Origin: Lachnospiraceae bacterium
Lineage (GTDB): Bacteria > Bacillota > Clostridia > Oscillospirales > Ruminococcaceae
NCBI GenBank assembly: GCA_023664705.1
Contig: JAMPFE010000002.1
Span: 90,206-154,205 of the forward strand
Reading direction: 5' to 3'
Length of the DNA: 64,000 bases
Below the pieces are notes generated by a model. The model saw only the letters and a program-made list of their open reading frames with translations. It did no database searches and was not told the origin of the DNA. A program made the translations under genes and the position numbers. This document shows, in pieces, positions 49,964 to 57,938 of the stretch. The stretch's first letter is position 1. Each line of letters starts with the position of its first letter.

Positions 49964-50973
49964 ACGTCAATGCTCCTGAACCCCGCCGCGCGCAGCAACC
50001 TATTATAAACCGCCAGCCCCACGCCGCTCCGCTCGGGCTCCTCCACGAGAACGGTTTTCGCGCCGAGCTCATCGGCCCTCCGCAGCAGCGCGAAAAGCCT
50101 CCGCGCCTGTATTTCGGGAGTTTTCCCGTAATCGAGAAAGATCCCGCCCTCGGAAACCCCCGCACCCAGCGCCAACAAATCATTCTCAAAACGCGAGCGC
50201 TTTGTGCAATATTCCTCGAAAACCTTGCCATGCGCGTTCACGATGAAAACGTCCGCCCTCGGCGAATAGTGCCTGTACTTCATCCCCGGCGAGAGCACCC
50301 GCTCGTCCTTGTCGGGCTGCGCCGTGACCGCCTTGTCCACCTCGACCTCGCCGAACTCCGACAGCATCTCCGCGGTAATTCCTCCCGGACGCAGAACGTG
50401 AATTTTGCTACCCTTAAAGCACACCACGGTGCTCTCCACGCCGACCTCGCACTCGCCGCCGTCAATTATCAGCGGTATTCTGCCGTTCATATCCTCGAAA
50501 ACGTGCTGCGCGGTCGTCGGGCTCGGCTTGCCCGAGAGGTTCGCCGAGGGCGCCGCCAGCGGAAAGCCGCACTTTTTTATTATCTCGCAAGCCGCCGCGC
50601 TCGCGGGCATTCTCACAGCCACGGTATCAAGATCGCCGCTCGTGACGCTCGGCACCCTATCCGACTTCGGGAAGATCATCGTCAGCGGACCGCCCCAAAA
50701 GCGTTCCGCCAGATCCACGGCAATATCGGGGATTTCACGCACCAGCGGCGGCAGCATCTTCATACTCGCGATATGCACTATCAGCGGATTGTCCTGCGGT
50801 CTGCCCTTAGCCGCGAAAATTCTACGCACGGCGGACGCGTCCAGTGCGTTTGCCGCAAGCCCGTACACCGTTTCGGTCGGAATAGCCGCAACGCCGCCGT
50901 GCCGAAGCGTCCAAAACGCCTCGTCGACGCTGTCGCTGTTAAAGGGCAGCACCCGTGTTTTAAAACCGTCCAT
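49960..50973 (-). CDS. tsaC: Threonylcarbamoyl-AMP synthase, Sua5 type
   Basis: 337 residues: the catalytic YrdC domain (TETVYGLAANALDASAVRRI, AKGRPQDNPLIVHI, APSANLSGKPSPTTAQHV) followed by the C-terminal Sua5 domain (SPGMKYRHYSPRADVFIV). It makes threonylcarbamoyl-AMP for the t6A modification of ANN-decoding tRNAs. It begins 1 bp after prfA, a common Firmicute arrangement. Confidence 0.96.
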   Translation of the reverse strand: MDGFKTRVLPFNSDSVDEAFWTLRHGGVAAIPTETVYGLAANALDASAVRRIFAAKGRPQDNPLIVHIASMKMLPPLVREIPDIAVDLAERFWGGPLTMIFPKSDRVPSVTSGDLDTVAVRMPASAAACEIIKKCGFPLAAPSANLSGKPSPTTAQHVFEDMNGRIPLIIDGGECEVGVESTVVCFKGSKIHVLRPGGITAEMLSEFGEVEVDKAVTAQPDKDERVLSPGMKYRHYSPRADVFIVNAHGKVFEEYCTKRSRFENDLLALGAGVSEGGIFLDYGKTPEIQARRLFALLRRADELGAKTVLVEEPERSGVGLAVYNRLLRAAGFRSIDV

Positions 50974-50974
50974 A

Positions 50975-52045
50975 TTACTCCTGTTTTAACAGCCTTGCCG
51001 AATAGTCCGCGACGCGCAGCGCCTCGAAAACCTCGTCGCACCCGCCGTTCATCATATCGTCGAGCTTGTACAGCGTCAGCCCTATCCTGTGATCCGTAAC
51101 GCGCGACTGCGGAAAATTATAGGTGCGTATGCGCTCGGAGCGGTCGCCCGTGCCGACCTGTACGCGGCGCTCCTCGGCTATCGCGCTGTCGCGGGCGGTC
51201 TTTTCCGCCTCGTACAGCCTGCTGTACAGCATTTTCATCGCCTTTTCCTTGTTTTTCATCTGTGAGCGCTCCTCTTGGCATTCCACCACAAAACCGCTCG
51301 GATTGTGAATTATCCTCACCGCCGACTCGGTCTTGTTGATGTGCTGCCCACCCGCGCCGCTAGAGCGGAACGTCTGTATCGTCAGGTCGGCGGGATTTAT
51401 GTTCACGTCGACCTCCTCCACCTCGGGCAGCACGGCGACCGTCACGGTCGAGGTCTGTATGCGCCCCTGCGACTCCGTTTCGGGAACGCGCTGCACGCGG
51501 TGAACGCCGCTTTCGTACTTTAGCTTGGCATATACTCCCTCGCCCTCGACTCCGAAGCTTATCTCACGGTAGCCGCCGAGCTCCGTCGGGTTGCTGCTCA
51601 TCACGTCGATTTTCCAACCCTGCCGAGCCGCGAACATCGAGTACATTCTGAACATCGAGCCCGCGAAAAGCGCCGCCTCCTCGCCGCCCGCGCCCGCGCG
51701 TATCTCCACGATAACGCTCTTGTCATCGTCGGGGTCGCGCGGCAAAAGAAGGATTTTAAGCTCCTCCTTGCATTTTTCCGTTTCGTTTTTCGCGGAGAGC
51801 ATCTCTCCCTCCGCCATTTCTCGGAATTCCGCGTCGAGCCCGCTGTCCTCCAGAGCCGATCTCGCGTCCTCGTAATCGCTCTGCGCCTTAAGATACCGCT
51901 TATACATATCAGTAAGCGGCGTGAGCGACTTGTATTCACGCATAAGCTCGGTGTACAGCTTGTTGTCCGAAACCGTCCTCGGGTCGGAGAGCTTCGCGCT
52001 TATTTCATCATAGCGCGCCAACGCCATGCCGATCTTATCAAACAT
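50975..52045 (-). CDS. prfA: Peptide chain release factor 1
   Basis: 356 residues from the ATG at 52045, with GGAGGCGGG just upstream; a longer in-frame extension has no support. The GGQ motif is in SSGAGGQHINKTESAVRI at about 231, and VEIRAGAGGEEAALFAG is present. It releases peptides at UAA and UAG. Its first ten codons and binding site are duplicated twice upstream as short decoy frames (see 52019-52455), which may affect initiation. Confidence 0.98.
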   Translation of the reverse strand: MFDKIGMALARYDEISAKLSDPRTVSDNKLYTELMREYKSLTPLTDMYKRYLKAQSDYEDARSALEDSGLDAEFREMAEGEMLSAKNETEKCKEELKILLLPRDPDDDKSVIVEIRAGAGGEEAALFAGSMFRMYSMFAARQGWKIDVMSSNPTELGGYREISFGVEGEGVYAKLKYESGVHRVQRVPETESQGRIQTSTVTVAVLPEVEEVDVNINPADLTIQTFRSSGAGGQHINKTESAVRIIHNPSGFVVECQEERSQMKNKEKAMKMLYSRLYEAEKTARDSAIAEERRVQVGTGDRSERIRTYNFPQSRVTDHRIGLTLYKLDDMMNGGCDEVFEALRVADYSARLLKQE

Positions 52046-52177
52046 TTCCCGCCTCCGTAAAAATATGAGCACTAAAGGCAAGCAGCGCCGCCCCTTTACT
52101 CCGCGACATCGCGGAGAACGAGCCCCGCGTCCTCGCAACCGCTCCGTGCCCTTCAATAAGCGGCTTAAATCAGCGCG

Positions 52178-52213
52178 TTAGCAAGCCAACGCCATGCCGA
52201 TCTTATCAAACAT
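52178..52213 (-). CDS. Minigene copy of the prfA start (MFDKIGMALAC)
   Basis: An 11-codon frame with GGAGGC 7 bp upstream of its ATG, identical to prfA for ten codons and then Cys and TAA. It arises from the 168-bp duplication. It may be translated as a leader peptide or be a harmless by-product. Confidence 0.4.
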   Translation of the reverse strand: MFDKIGMALAC

Positions 52214-52345
52214 TTTCAGCCTCCGTAAAAATATGAACCCTAAAGGCAAACAGCGCCGCCCTTTTACTCCGCAATGCCGCGTAGAACGAGCCCAGCGTCC
52301 CTGTAATCGCTCCGTGCCCGTCAATAAGCGGCTTAAATCAGCGCG

Positions 52346-52381
52346 TTAGCAAGCCAACGCCATGCCGATTTTATCAAACAT
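52346..52381 (-). CDS. Second minigene copy of the prfA start (MFDKIGMALAC)
   Basis: Same 11-codon frame and GGAGGC site as at 52178-52213, 168 bp further upstream. Both copies end in TAA, a stop codon read by RF1. Confidence 0.4.
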   Translation of the reverse strand: MFDKIGMALAC

Positions 52382-52431
52382 TTTCAGCCTCCGTAAAAAT
52401 ATGAACCCTAAAGGCAAGCAGCGCCGCCCTT

Positions 52432-52623
52432 TTACTCCGCGACATCGCGGAGAACGGACTTTATCTTCTTTTCGCACTTCGAGCGCGCGGTCATAAACGT
52501 GTGCCCGCACCCCTCGCACATCAGCTTGAAATCCGCGCCCGTGCGCAGCACTTTCATGCGGCTGCTCCCGCAGCCCGGGTGGTTCTTTTTCATTACCAGA
52601 ACATCGCCCACTCTTATATCCAC
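52432..52623 (-). CDS. DUF951 family protein
   Basis: 63 residues: MDIRVGDVLVMKKNHPGCGS, then MCEGCGHTFMTARSKCEKKI. This matches DUF951 (B. subtilis YyzM-like), small proteins with a likely zinc ribbon and SH3-like strand pattern; function unknown. It is upstream of prfA and the donor of the 3' part of the 168-bp duplication. Confidence 0.88.
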   Translation of the reverse strand: MDIRVGDVLVMKKNHPGCGSSRMKVLRTGADFKLMCEGCGHTFMTARSKCEKKIKSVLRDVAE

Positions 52624-52748
52624 TAATACCGCCTCCTCCGCGCGAAATCATACATAATATAGTATAACACATTGCCAAAAAATTTTCAATATTTTACCGC
52701 AATTTTTTCAAATTTTTCTCCAAAACGCAAAAAAATTGCAAAAAGCCC

Positions 52749-52777
52749 TTGACAAAATAACTTGTTTTTGGTATAAT
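52749..52777 (+). promoter_or_regulatory. Promoter of tRNA-Lys
   Basis: TTGACA (52749-52754), 17-bp spacer, TATAAT (52772-52777), a perfect consensus 17 bp before the tRNA. Confidence 0.9.
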
Positions 52778-52794
52778 ATTACCGTTGCACAATT

Positions 52795-52870
52795 GATCCA
52801 CTAGCTCAGGCGGTAGAGCACCTGACTTTTAATCAGGGTGTCCCGGGTTCGATTCCCGGGTGGATCACCA
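52795..52870 (+). tRNA. tRNA-Lys (anticodon TTT)
   Basis: The cloverleaf closes fully: acceptor GATCCAC/GTGGATC, D-arm GCTC/GAGC, anticodon stem CCTGA/TCAGG with loop CTTTTAA, T-arm CCGGG-TTCGATT-CCCGG, and an encoded CCA end. Confidence 0.98.
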
Positions 52871-52913
52871 GTTAAACAAAATCCTCCTGCTACGCAGGGG
52901 GATTTTGTTTAAC
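52871..52913 (+). terminator. Long hairpin directly after tRNA-Lys
   Basis: GTTAAACAAAATCC and GGATTTTGTTTAAC flank an inner CCTG/CAGG around TACG: a 19-bp stem with one mismatch that starts at the base after CCA. It is a likely terminator or processing signal, though no T-run follows. Confidence 0.7.
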
Positions 52914-53041
52914 GCAATGGCGCTCGTCCGCGCCGCTATGCGGCTTGACAAGCGCTCATTGCTGGCACGGTTTTCGCTCGAATCGCCCTAAAGGCGATTC
53001 GATTTTGCTTGGCTTTGCCAAGCAAAATACCGCGAAAACCG
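52914..53041. other. Tandem structured elements: 49-nt hairpin and three-way junction
   Basis: 52914-52962 folds as an imperfect hairpin (GCAATG/CATTGC, GCGCT/AGCGC, GCCGC/GCGGC). 52968-53041 has an outer 10-bp stem CGGTTTTCGC/GCGAAAACCG enclosing two back-to-back 10-bp hairpins, TCGAATCGCC/GGCGATTCGA and TTTTGCTTGG/CCAAGCAAAA, each with a 5-nt loop. All three stems are perfect. No open frame is seen. It could be a structured RNA or a transposon-like palindrome. Confidence 0.6.
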
Positions 53042-53137
53042 CGCAGGGTGGCTCTTCTCGGGGAGCGTGACGAGGGGGTTCTCCGATTTAGGGGAACGGC
53101 GCTTTAAATCGGTAACGGTTTTGCGAGTTTTCGGCTG

Positions 53138-53770
53138 GGAAATTGCAGAAAATTTTAGTTTTGGTAACTAATCGTTGAAATTTGTGTATTATTTTGCAGC
53201 CTTTTGCAGTCGGGGTGCAGTGATTTGCAGCCGTTTTGCAGTTATTTGCGGTTAATTGCAGTTTTTGGCTGTAAATATTTGGAAGAGTTGTAATTTAATG
53301 TTAAAAATTGGAATTAGGTGTGCTAAGCGTTCGGCGCGGAAAAAATATGCATTGATTTGCAGGGGAAGAAATCGTTTGGATCTGTCCCTTTTTTTGCAGT
53401 TTTTTGCAGAGCGCGTGCAGATTTTTGCAGCCGTTTTGCGGTTATTTGCGGTTAATTGCAGTTTTGGACTGTAAATATTTAGAAAAGCTGTAATTTAATG
53501 TTAAAAATTGGGATTAGATGTGCTAAGCGTTCGGCGCGGAAAAAATATGCATTGATTTGCAGTGGGAACACATCGTTTGGATCTGTCCCTTTTCTTGCGG
53601 TTTTTTGCAGAGCGCGTGCAGATTTTTGCAGCCGTTTTGCAGTTATTTGCGGTTAATTGCGGTTTTGGGCTGTAAATATTTGGAAGAGTTGTAATTTAAT
53701 GTTAAAATTTGGAATTAGATGTGCTAAGCGTTCGGCGCGGAAAAAAATATGCATTGATTTGCAGTGGATT
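53138..53770. repeat. Family B repeat in reverse orientation, three tandem units of about 200 bp
   Basis: The marker GTAAATATTT recurs at 53271, 53471 and 53672, and TGTGCTAAGCGTTCGGCGCG at about 53319, 53519 and 53719. The left end (GGGAAATTGCAG ... AATCGTTGAAAT ... TATTTTGCAGCCTTTTGCAG) matches the reverse complement of the copy at 8210 over at least 130 bp. TTTGCAG units are spaced about 11 bp apart. Besides this array and the structured region before it, the 990 bp between the two tRNAs contains no gene. Confidence 0.92.
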
Positions 53771-53812
53771 TGACGGCAAAACTTTTTGCGGTCATATATT
53801 CAAAAACAGCCC

Positions 53813-53841
53813 TTGACAAAACTAAATATTTATGGTATAAT
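53813..53841 (+). promoter_or_regulatory. Promoter of tRNA-Arg
   Basis: TTGACA (53813-53818), 17-bp spacer, TATAAT (53836-53841), 17 bp before the tRNA. Confidence 0.9.
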
Positions 53842-53858
53842 AAACGGGTCAAAAATAT

Positions 53859-53935
53859 GCGCCCGTAGCTCAGTTGGATAGAGCAATAGCCTCCGACGCT
53901 ATGTGTCGTGCGTTCGAATCGCATCGGGCGTACCA
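53859..53935 (+). tRNA. tRNA-Arg (anticodon CCG)
   Basis: Acceptor GCGCCCG/CGGGCGT (one G-U), D-arm GCTC/GAGC, anticodon stem ATAGC/GCTAT with loop CTCCGAC, T-arm GTGCG-TTCGAAT-CGCAT, encoded CCA end. Confidence 0.97.
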
Positions 53936-53936
53936 A

Positions 53937-53979
53937 TTCAACAAGCTCCCCCCTGCTTCGCAAGGAGGAGCTTGTTGAA
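53937..53979 (+). terminator. Long hairpin directly after tRNA-Arg
   Basis: TTCAACAAGCTCC / GGAGCTTGTTGAA with an inner CCTGC-TTCG-CAAGG tip. It has the same layout and a similar tip as the hairpin after tRNA-Lys. A second stem, GTTGACC/GGTCAAC, encloses the next 45 bp. The remaining bases to radC show nothing recognisable. Confidence 0.65.
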
Positions 53980-54120
53980 CGGGTTGACCCGCTCGGAACG
54001 GCGCCTTTTGACGGCGCGGCGGTCAACTATCGGATTTTACCTTTACGATTCGTATCATTATGCGGTTTGTAGAGGTTTTTTGATTTAAGGCGTTAAATTT
54101 TTCTTTACGGGGTGATCGGT

Positions 54121-54816
54121 TTGGGAAACGGAGAGCTTCACAAGGGACACAGGCAGAGAATGTTCAAAAGGTTTTGCGAAAACGGCATAGGACACTTTGA
54201 GGATCACGAAAAGCTTGAGATGCTGCTTTACTCGATCTATCCGAGGTGCAATACAAACGAGATAAGCCACAGGCTGATAGCTGCCTTCGGCTCCGTGGAG
54301 AGGGTCGTCGGGGCGAGCGTAAACGAGCTTATGACCATAGACGACGTAGGAGAACAGGCGGCGGTAAGGCTGCACTTTTTCAGCGAGTTTTTCAGGGATA
54401 TGTTTACGAAAAGGCTTCCGAGCATCCCGCTGGGCTCGGCGCGGAAAATCATCGAATACTGCTGCGAGCTGTATTCTTATCCGATGTCGAGGGAGATGGT
54501 TTACGCGCTTTACCTCGACAAGGGATACAACCTCATTTCGCAGTCTGTTGTCGGAAAAGGTTGCACGGACTTCGCGGGGCTCGATACGAAAACCGCCGTG
54601 CTCGACGCGATTTCCTGCGGATGCTCGAGCGTCGTTCTCGCGCATAACCACCCGTCGGGCGGCGGTTTTATTTCAAGCGCGGACGTGAGCCTTACGCGCG
54701 AGTTTTCAAATCTGCTGCGCATGATACATCTGTCGCTGACGGATCATATTATCGTCTGCGGAGATACGGGGCAGTCGCTGCGCTCCGCGGAGCTTCTGAA
54801 GGATATATGGAGCTGA
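54121..54816 (+). CDS. radC: RadC-family JAB/MPN domain protein
   Basis: 231 residues from the TTG at 54121, chosen because GGGGTGATC lies 6 bp upstream; a GTG at 54112 lies within that site. N-terminal helix-hairpin-helix-like part (HKGHRQRMFKRFCENGIGHF, LMTIDDVGEQAAVRLHFFSE) and a C-terminal metalloprotease-like fold with the JAMM motif LAHNHPSGGGFISSADVSLT. RadC proteins are widespread but not shown to be true repair enzymes. It lies downstream of two tRNA genes and before uvrB. Confidence 0.9.
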   Translation: MGNGELHKGHRQRMFKRFCENGIGHFEDHEKLEMLLYSIYPRCNTNEISHRLIAAFGSVERVVGASVNELMTIDDVGEQAAVRLHFFSEFFRDMFTKRLPSIPLGSARKIIEYCCELYSYPMSREMVYALYLDKGYNLISQSVVGKGCTDFAGLDTKTAVLDAISCGCSSVVLAHNHPSGGGFISSADVSLTREFSNLLRMIHLSLTDHIIVCGDTGQSLRSAELLKDIWS

Positions 54817-54831
54817 TTTTTGAATTTCCCG

Positions 54832-54860
54832 TTGACAAACGATAAGTTCACGTGTATAAT
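54832..54860 (+). promoter_or_regulatory. Promoter of uvrB
   Basis: TTGACA (54832-54837), 17-bp spacer, TATAAT (54855-54860). No clear LexA box (GAAC-N4-GTTC) is seen. Confidence 0.8.
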
Positions 54861-54896
54861 ATATTTATGAATATGAGAAAGGTGGAATATTGACGC

Positions 54897-56870
54897 GTGG
54901 AAAGCTTTGAGCTTCACTCCGATTACAAGCCCACGGGCGACCAGCCCGAGGCTATTTCCATGCTGTCCGAGGGGGTGCTCCGCGGAGACAGGGAGCAGAC
55001 GCTGCTGGGCGTTACGGGCTCGGGAAAGACGTTTACTATGGCGAATATCATTGCCAACGTCAACAAGCCGACGCTCGTCCTAGCGCACAACAAGACGCTC
55101 GCCGCGCAGCTCTGCTCGGAGTTTCGGGAGTTCTTTCCGAAAAACGCGGTGGAATTTTTTGTAAGCTATTACGATTATTACCAGCCCGAGGCGTATATCC
55201 CCTCCACCGACGCGTACATCGAAAAGGACAGCGCCATAAACGACGAGATAGACCGCCTGCGCCACTCGGCTACGGCGGCTCTTGCCGAGCGGCGGGACGT
55301 TATTATAGTCTCGTCCGTTTCCTGTATCTATTCGCTCGGCAGCCCCGAGGACTACCGCTCGAACACGCTCTCGCTGCGGCAGGGACAGGAAATTTCGCGC
55401 GAGGAGGTCATTCAAAGGCTCGTTGAGATGCAGTACGAGCGCAACGAGCTGAACTTTATACGCAACAAGTTCCGCGTAAAGGGCGATACGCTGGAGATAT
55501 TCCCCGCGGGCAGCACCAACGAGACTGCCGTGCGCGTGGAGTTCTTCGGAGACGAGATAGACCGCATAAGCGAATTTGAGGTCGTTACGGGAAACACCCG
55601 CGCGACCTTGCTGCACGCGATGATATTCCCCGCTTCGCATTATATTATCGGCAGGGAGAAAATGGAGGACGCTCTCGGGGAGCTTGCGGACGAGCTTGAG
55701 GAGCGCATTAAGTTCTTCAAGGATAACAACAAGCTCGTGGAGGCGCAGCGCATCGAGCAGCGGACGCTTTACGATATGGAGATGCTGCGCGAGATAGGCA
55801 CCTGCAAGGGCGTCGAGAACTACTCGCGCGTGCTGGCGCGCAGACCCCCGGGGAGCACGCCGATAACGCTTATAGACCACTTCCCCGAGGATTTTCTGCT
55901 TATGGTGGACGAGAGCCACGTCACGCTGCCGCAGGTGCGCGGAATGTACGGCGGCGACGTTGCCAGAAAGAAAAATCTCGTGGACTACGGGTTCAGGCTG
56001 CCGTGCGCTTTCGATAACCGTCCGCTCAATTTTGACGAGTTTTACAAGAAAATTCCGCAGGCTGTTTTCGTTTCGGCAACTCCCGGCGATTTTGAAAAGG
56101 AACGCTCCACGCAGATAGTCGAGCAGATAATACGTCCGACGGGTCTGCTCGACCCGGAGATAATCGTAAAGCCGACCGAGGGGCAGATAGAAGATCTGAT
56201 CTCCGAGATAAACGCGCGCGTTGAGAAAAAACAGCGCGTGCTCGTTACGACGCTCACCAAGAAAATGGCGGAGGACCTGACGGAATACCTCGACAAGGCG
56301 GGTATTCAGGTGCGGTATATGCACCACGACATAGACACTATCGAGCGCATGGAGATAATCCGCGATTTGCGCTCCGGAGAGTTTGACGTGTTGGTCGGAA
56401 TAAATCTGCTGCGAGAGGGTCTGGATATACCCGAGGTGTCGCTGGTGGCTATCCTCGACGCGGACAAGGAGGGCTTTCTGCGCTCGGAAACGTCCCTCGT
56501 GCAGACGATAGGCCGCGCCGCCCGCAACGCCGAGGGCACAGTTATAATGTACGCGGACGAGGTTACGAGTTCTATGGAGCTCGCTATCACCGAGACGCAG
56601 CGCCGCCGCGAGATACAGCAGCGCTACAATGCCGAGAACGGCATTATCCCGAAAACCATTATCAAGGACGTTCGGGACGTTCTGGAGATAACCAAGAAGA
56701 ACGACTCCAAGAAGCGCAAGGGCAAGAAGACCGACCTGCAGAAGCTGCCGAGGCGCGAACGCGAAAAGCTTATCGCGCAGTACACCGTCGAGATGAAAAA
56801 GGCGGCGAAGCTGCTCGATTTCGAGCACGCGGCTTATCTGCGCGACAGGATAAAGGAGCTGCAGGGATAA
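54897..56870 (+). CDS. uvrB: Excinuclease ABC subunit B
   Basis: 657 residues from a GTG start (AAAGGTGG about 11 bp upstream). Walker A GVTGSGKTFTM at about 40, the DNA-holding beta-hairpin YYDYYQPEAYIP at about 92-103, the helicase motifs including GRAARNAEGTVIMYAD, and the C-terminal UVR motif KLLDFEHAAYLRDRIKEL. It verifies damage handed over by UvrA. The next small gene starts at its stop codon. Confidence 0.98.
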   Translation: MESFELHSDYKPTGDQPEAISMLSEGVLRGDREQTLLGVTGSGKTFTMANIIANVNKPTLVLAHNKTLAAQLCSEFREFFPKNAVEFFVSYYDYYQPEAYIPSTDAYIEKDSAINDEIDRLRHSATAALAERRDVIIVSSVSCIYSLGSPEDYRSNTLSLRQGQEISREEVIQRLVEMQYERNELNFIRNKFRVKGDTLEIFPAGSTNETAVRVEFFGDEIDRISEFEVVTGNTRATLLHAMIFPASHYIIGREKMEDALGELADELEERIKFFKDNNKLVEAQRIEQRTLYDMEMLREIGTCKGVENYSRVLARRPPGSTPITLIDHFPEDFLLMVDESHVTLPQVRGMYGGDVARKKNLVDYGFRLPCAFDNRPLNFDEFYKKIPQAVFVSATPGDFEKERSTQIVEQIIRPTGLLDPEIIVKPTEGQIEDLISEINARVEKKQRVLVTTLTKKMAEDLTEYLDKAGIQVRYMHHDIDTIERMEIIRDLRSGEFDVLVGINLLREGLDIPEVSLVAILDADKEGFLRSETSLVQTIGRAARNAEGTVIMYADEVTSSMELAITETQRRREIQQRYNAENGIIPKTIIKDVRDVLEITKKNDSKKRKGKKTDLQKLPRREREKLIAQYTVEMKKAAKLLDFEHAAYLRDRIKELQG

Positions 56871-57113
56871 ATGGAACTATCGTATCAACGGGCGCTGTGG
56901 GCGGCATACGCTGCCTTAGACAGTCTTTACGACGAAAAAAACACCTACAGACTGCCGCTGATACTAAGCGAGATGAACCCGTTTCTGTTTGAGCCGAGAA
57001 CCTGCGCCGACCCCGCTCTGTGGGAGGATTGGAAGCGGCGCTGCGCCGCCCTCGCGGAAAACGGTCGGTGGGCAGAAATTTTGGATAATGTGCGCGGGGA
57101 GGAAGCTCCATGA
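56871..57113 (+). CDS. Hypothetical protein between uvrB and DUF3795 gene
   Basis: 80 residues, starting immediately after the uvrB stop and overlapping the next start by 4 bp (ATGA). It is rich in Trp, Leu and Ala and predicted helical (QRALWAAYAALDSLYDEKNT, PALWEDWKRRCAALAEN). No family is recognised. The tight packing on both sides supports it as a real gene in the uvrB transcript. Confidence 0.6.
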   Translation: MELSYQRALWAAYAALDSLYDEKNTYRLPLILSEMNPFLFEPRTCADPALWEDWKRRCAALAENGRWAEILDNVRGEEAP

Positions 57114-57385
57114 CCGAGAAAACCGACTTTTCAAAAGTGACTCCTTGCGGCGGCGACTGCGAGCTGTGCGGCTGCTTCCACGACGGCGGCTGCGCCGGCT
57201 GCCGCGAAACGCGGGACGGCGAGTGCGCGATATTCAAATGCTGCGGGGAACACGGCGCGTATTTCTGCGGCGTTTGTTGGGAATTTCCCTGCGAACGGAT
57301 AACGGACAAGCTTTCCGAACGGGATAAGAACGTTTACGCTCTGAAACAGCTCGCTTCGGAATATAGGGACAAGGAGCGAAAATGA
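57110..57385 (+). CDS. DUF3795 cysteine-rich protein
   Basis: 91 residues with about ten cysteines: TPCGGDCELCGCFHDGGCAG, CAIFKCCGEHG and CGVCWEFPCERI. The pattern is DUF3795, small probable metal-binding proteins of unknown function. It overlaps the gene before (ATGA) and the GNAT gene after (4 bp). Confidence 0.88.
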   Translation: MTEKTDFSKVTPCGGDCELCGCFHDGGCAGCRETRDGECAIFKCCGEHGAYFCGVCWEFPCERITDKLSERDKNVYALKQLASEYRDKERK

Positions 57386-57858
57386 ATTACGCGATACGGG
57401 CGATAAAAGCCGAGGAATATCCCGTGCTGGACGATTTTCTGTACGAGGCGATTTTTATTCCCGAGGGAGCGGAACGGCCGCCTAAATCGATAATAAACGA
57501 GCCCGCGCTGCAAGTCTACGTCAAGGATTTCGGGAAAATGCCAGACGACAGATGCCTTGTGGCGGAATACGGCGGAGAAATCGTCGGCGCGGTGTGGGTG
57601 CGCATCATGGACGATTACGGTCACGTTGACGACGACACGCCCTCGTTCGCGATCTCCCTGTACGAGGAGCACAGGGGGCGCGGCGTCGGTACGGAGCTTA
57701 TGCGGAAAATGTTGGAGCTGCTGCGCGCGGAGGGCTATGAAAAGGTTTCACTTGCGGTGCAGAAAGCGAATTACGCGGTGAAGATGTACAAAAGGCTCGG
57801 GTTTGAGACGGTCGGCGAGAACGAGGATGAGTATATAATGGTTTGCGGACTGAAATAG
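57382..57858 (+). CDS. GNAT family N-acetyltransferase
   Basis: 158 residues. The acetyl-CoA loop is SLYEEHRGRGVGTELMRKML, followed by VSLAVQKANYAVKMYKRLGF. Substrate unknown. It is the last gene of the uvrB unit; a new promoter for uvrA begins directly after it. Confidence 0.92.
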   Translation: MNYAIRAIKAEEYPVLDDFLYEAIFIPEGAERPPKSIINEPALQVYVKDFGKMPDDRCLVAEYGGEIVGAVWVRIMDDYGHVDDDTPSFAISLYEEHRGRGVGTELMRKMLELLRAEGYEKVSLAVQKANYAVKMYKRLGFETVGENEDEYIMVCGLK

Positions 57859-57861
57859 CGC

Positions 57862-57890
57862 TTGACAAATTCATTTCGGTGTGGTATAAT
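57862..57890 (+). promoter_or_regulatory. Promoter of uvrA
   Basis: TTGACA (57862-57867), 17-bp spacer, TATAAT (57885-57890). Confidence 0.82.
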
Positions 57891-57938
57891 GAATTTGCCG
57901 AAAACGGTAATTATGTGTAAAATACGGGAGAGAATAAA

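Larger units (their letters stand above)
52019..52455. repeat. 168-bp tandem duplication of the DUF951-prfA junction (about 2.6 copies)
   Basis: The prfA start ATG and its GGAGG site recur at exact 168-bp steps (ATG at 52045, 52213, 52381 on the minus strand). Each unit carries the DUF951 gene tail (codons for VLRDVAE and stop, decayed in the middle copy), the intergenic spacer and the first codons of prfA. The copies differ at roughly one base in ten to twenty. Confidence 0.95.

Noticed and set aside
52432..52623. Ribosomal protein L31 because of its place before prfA
   Set aside because: The sequence MDIRVGDVLVMKKNHPGCGS with a CEGCGH motif fits DUF951, not L31.
53138..53770. Possible CRISPR array
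   Set aside because: Units are about 200 bp and almost identical throughout, with no short repeat separated by variable spacers, and no cas genes are nearby.
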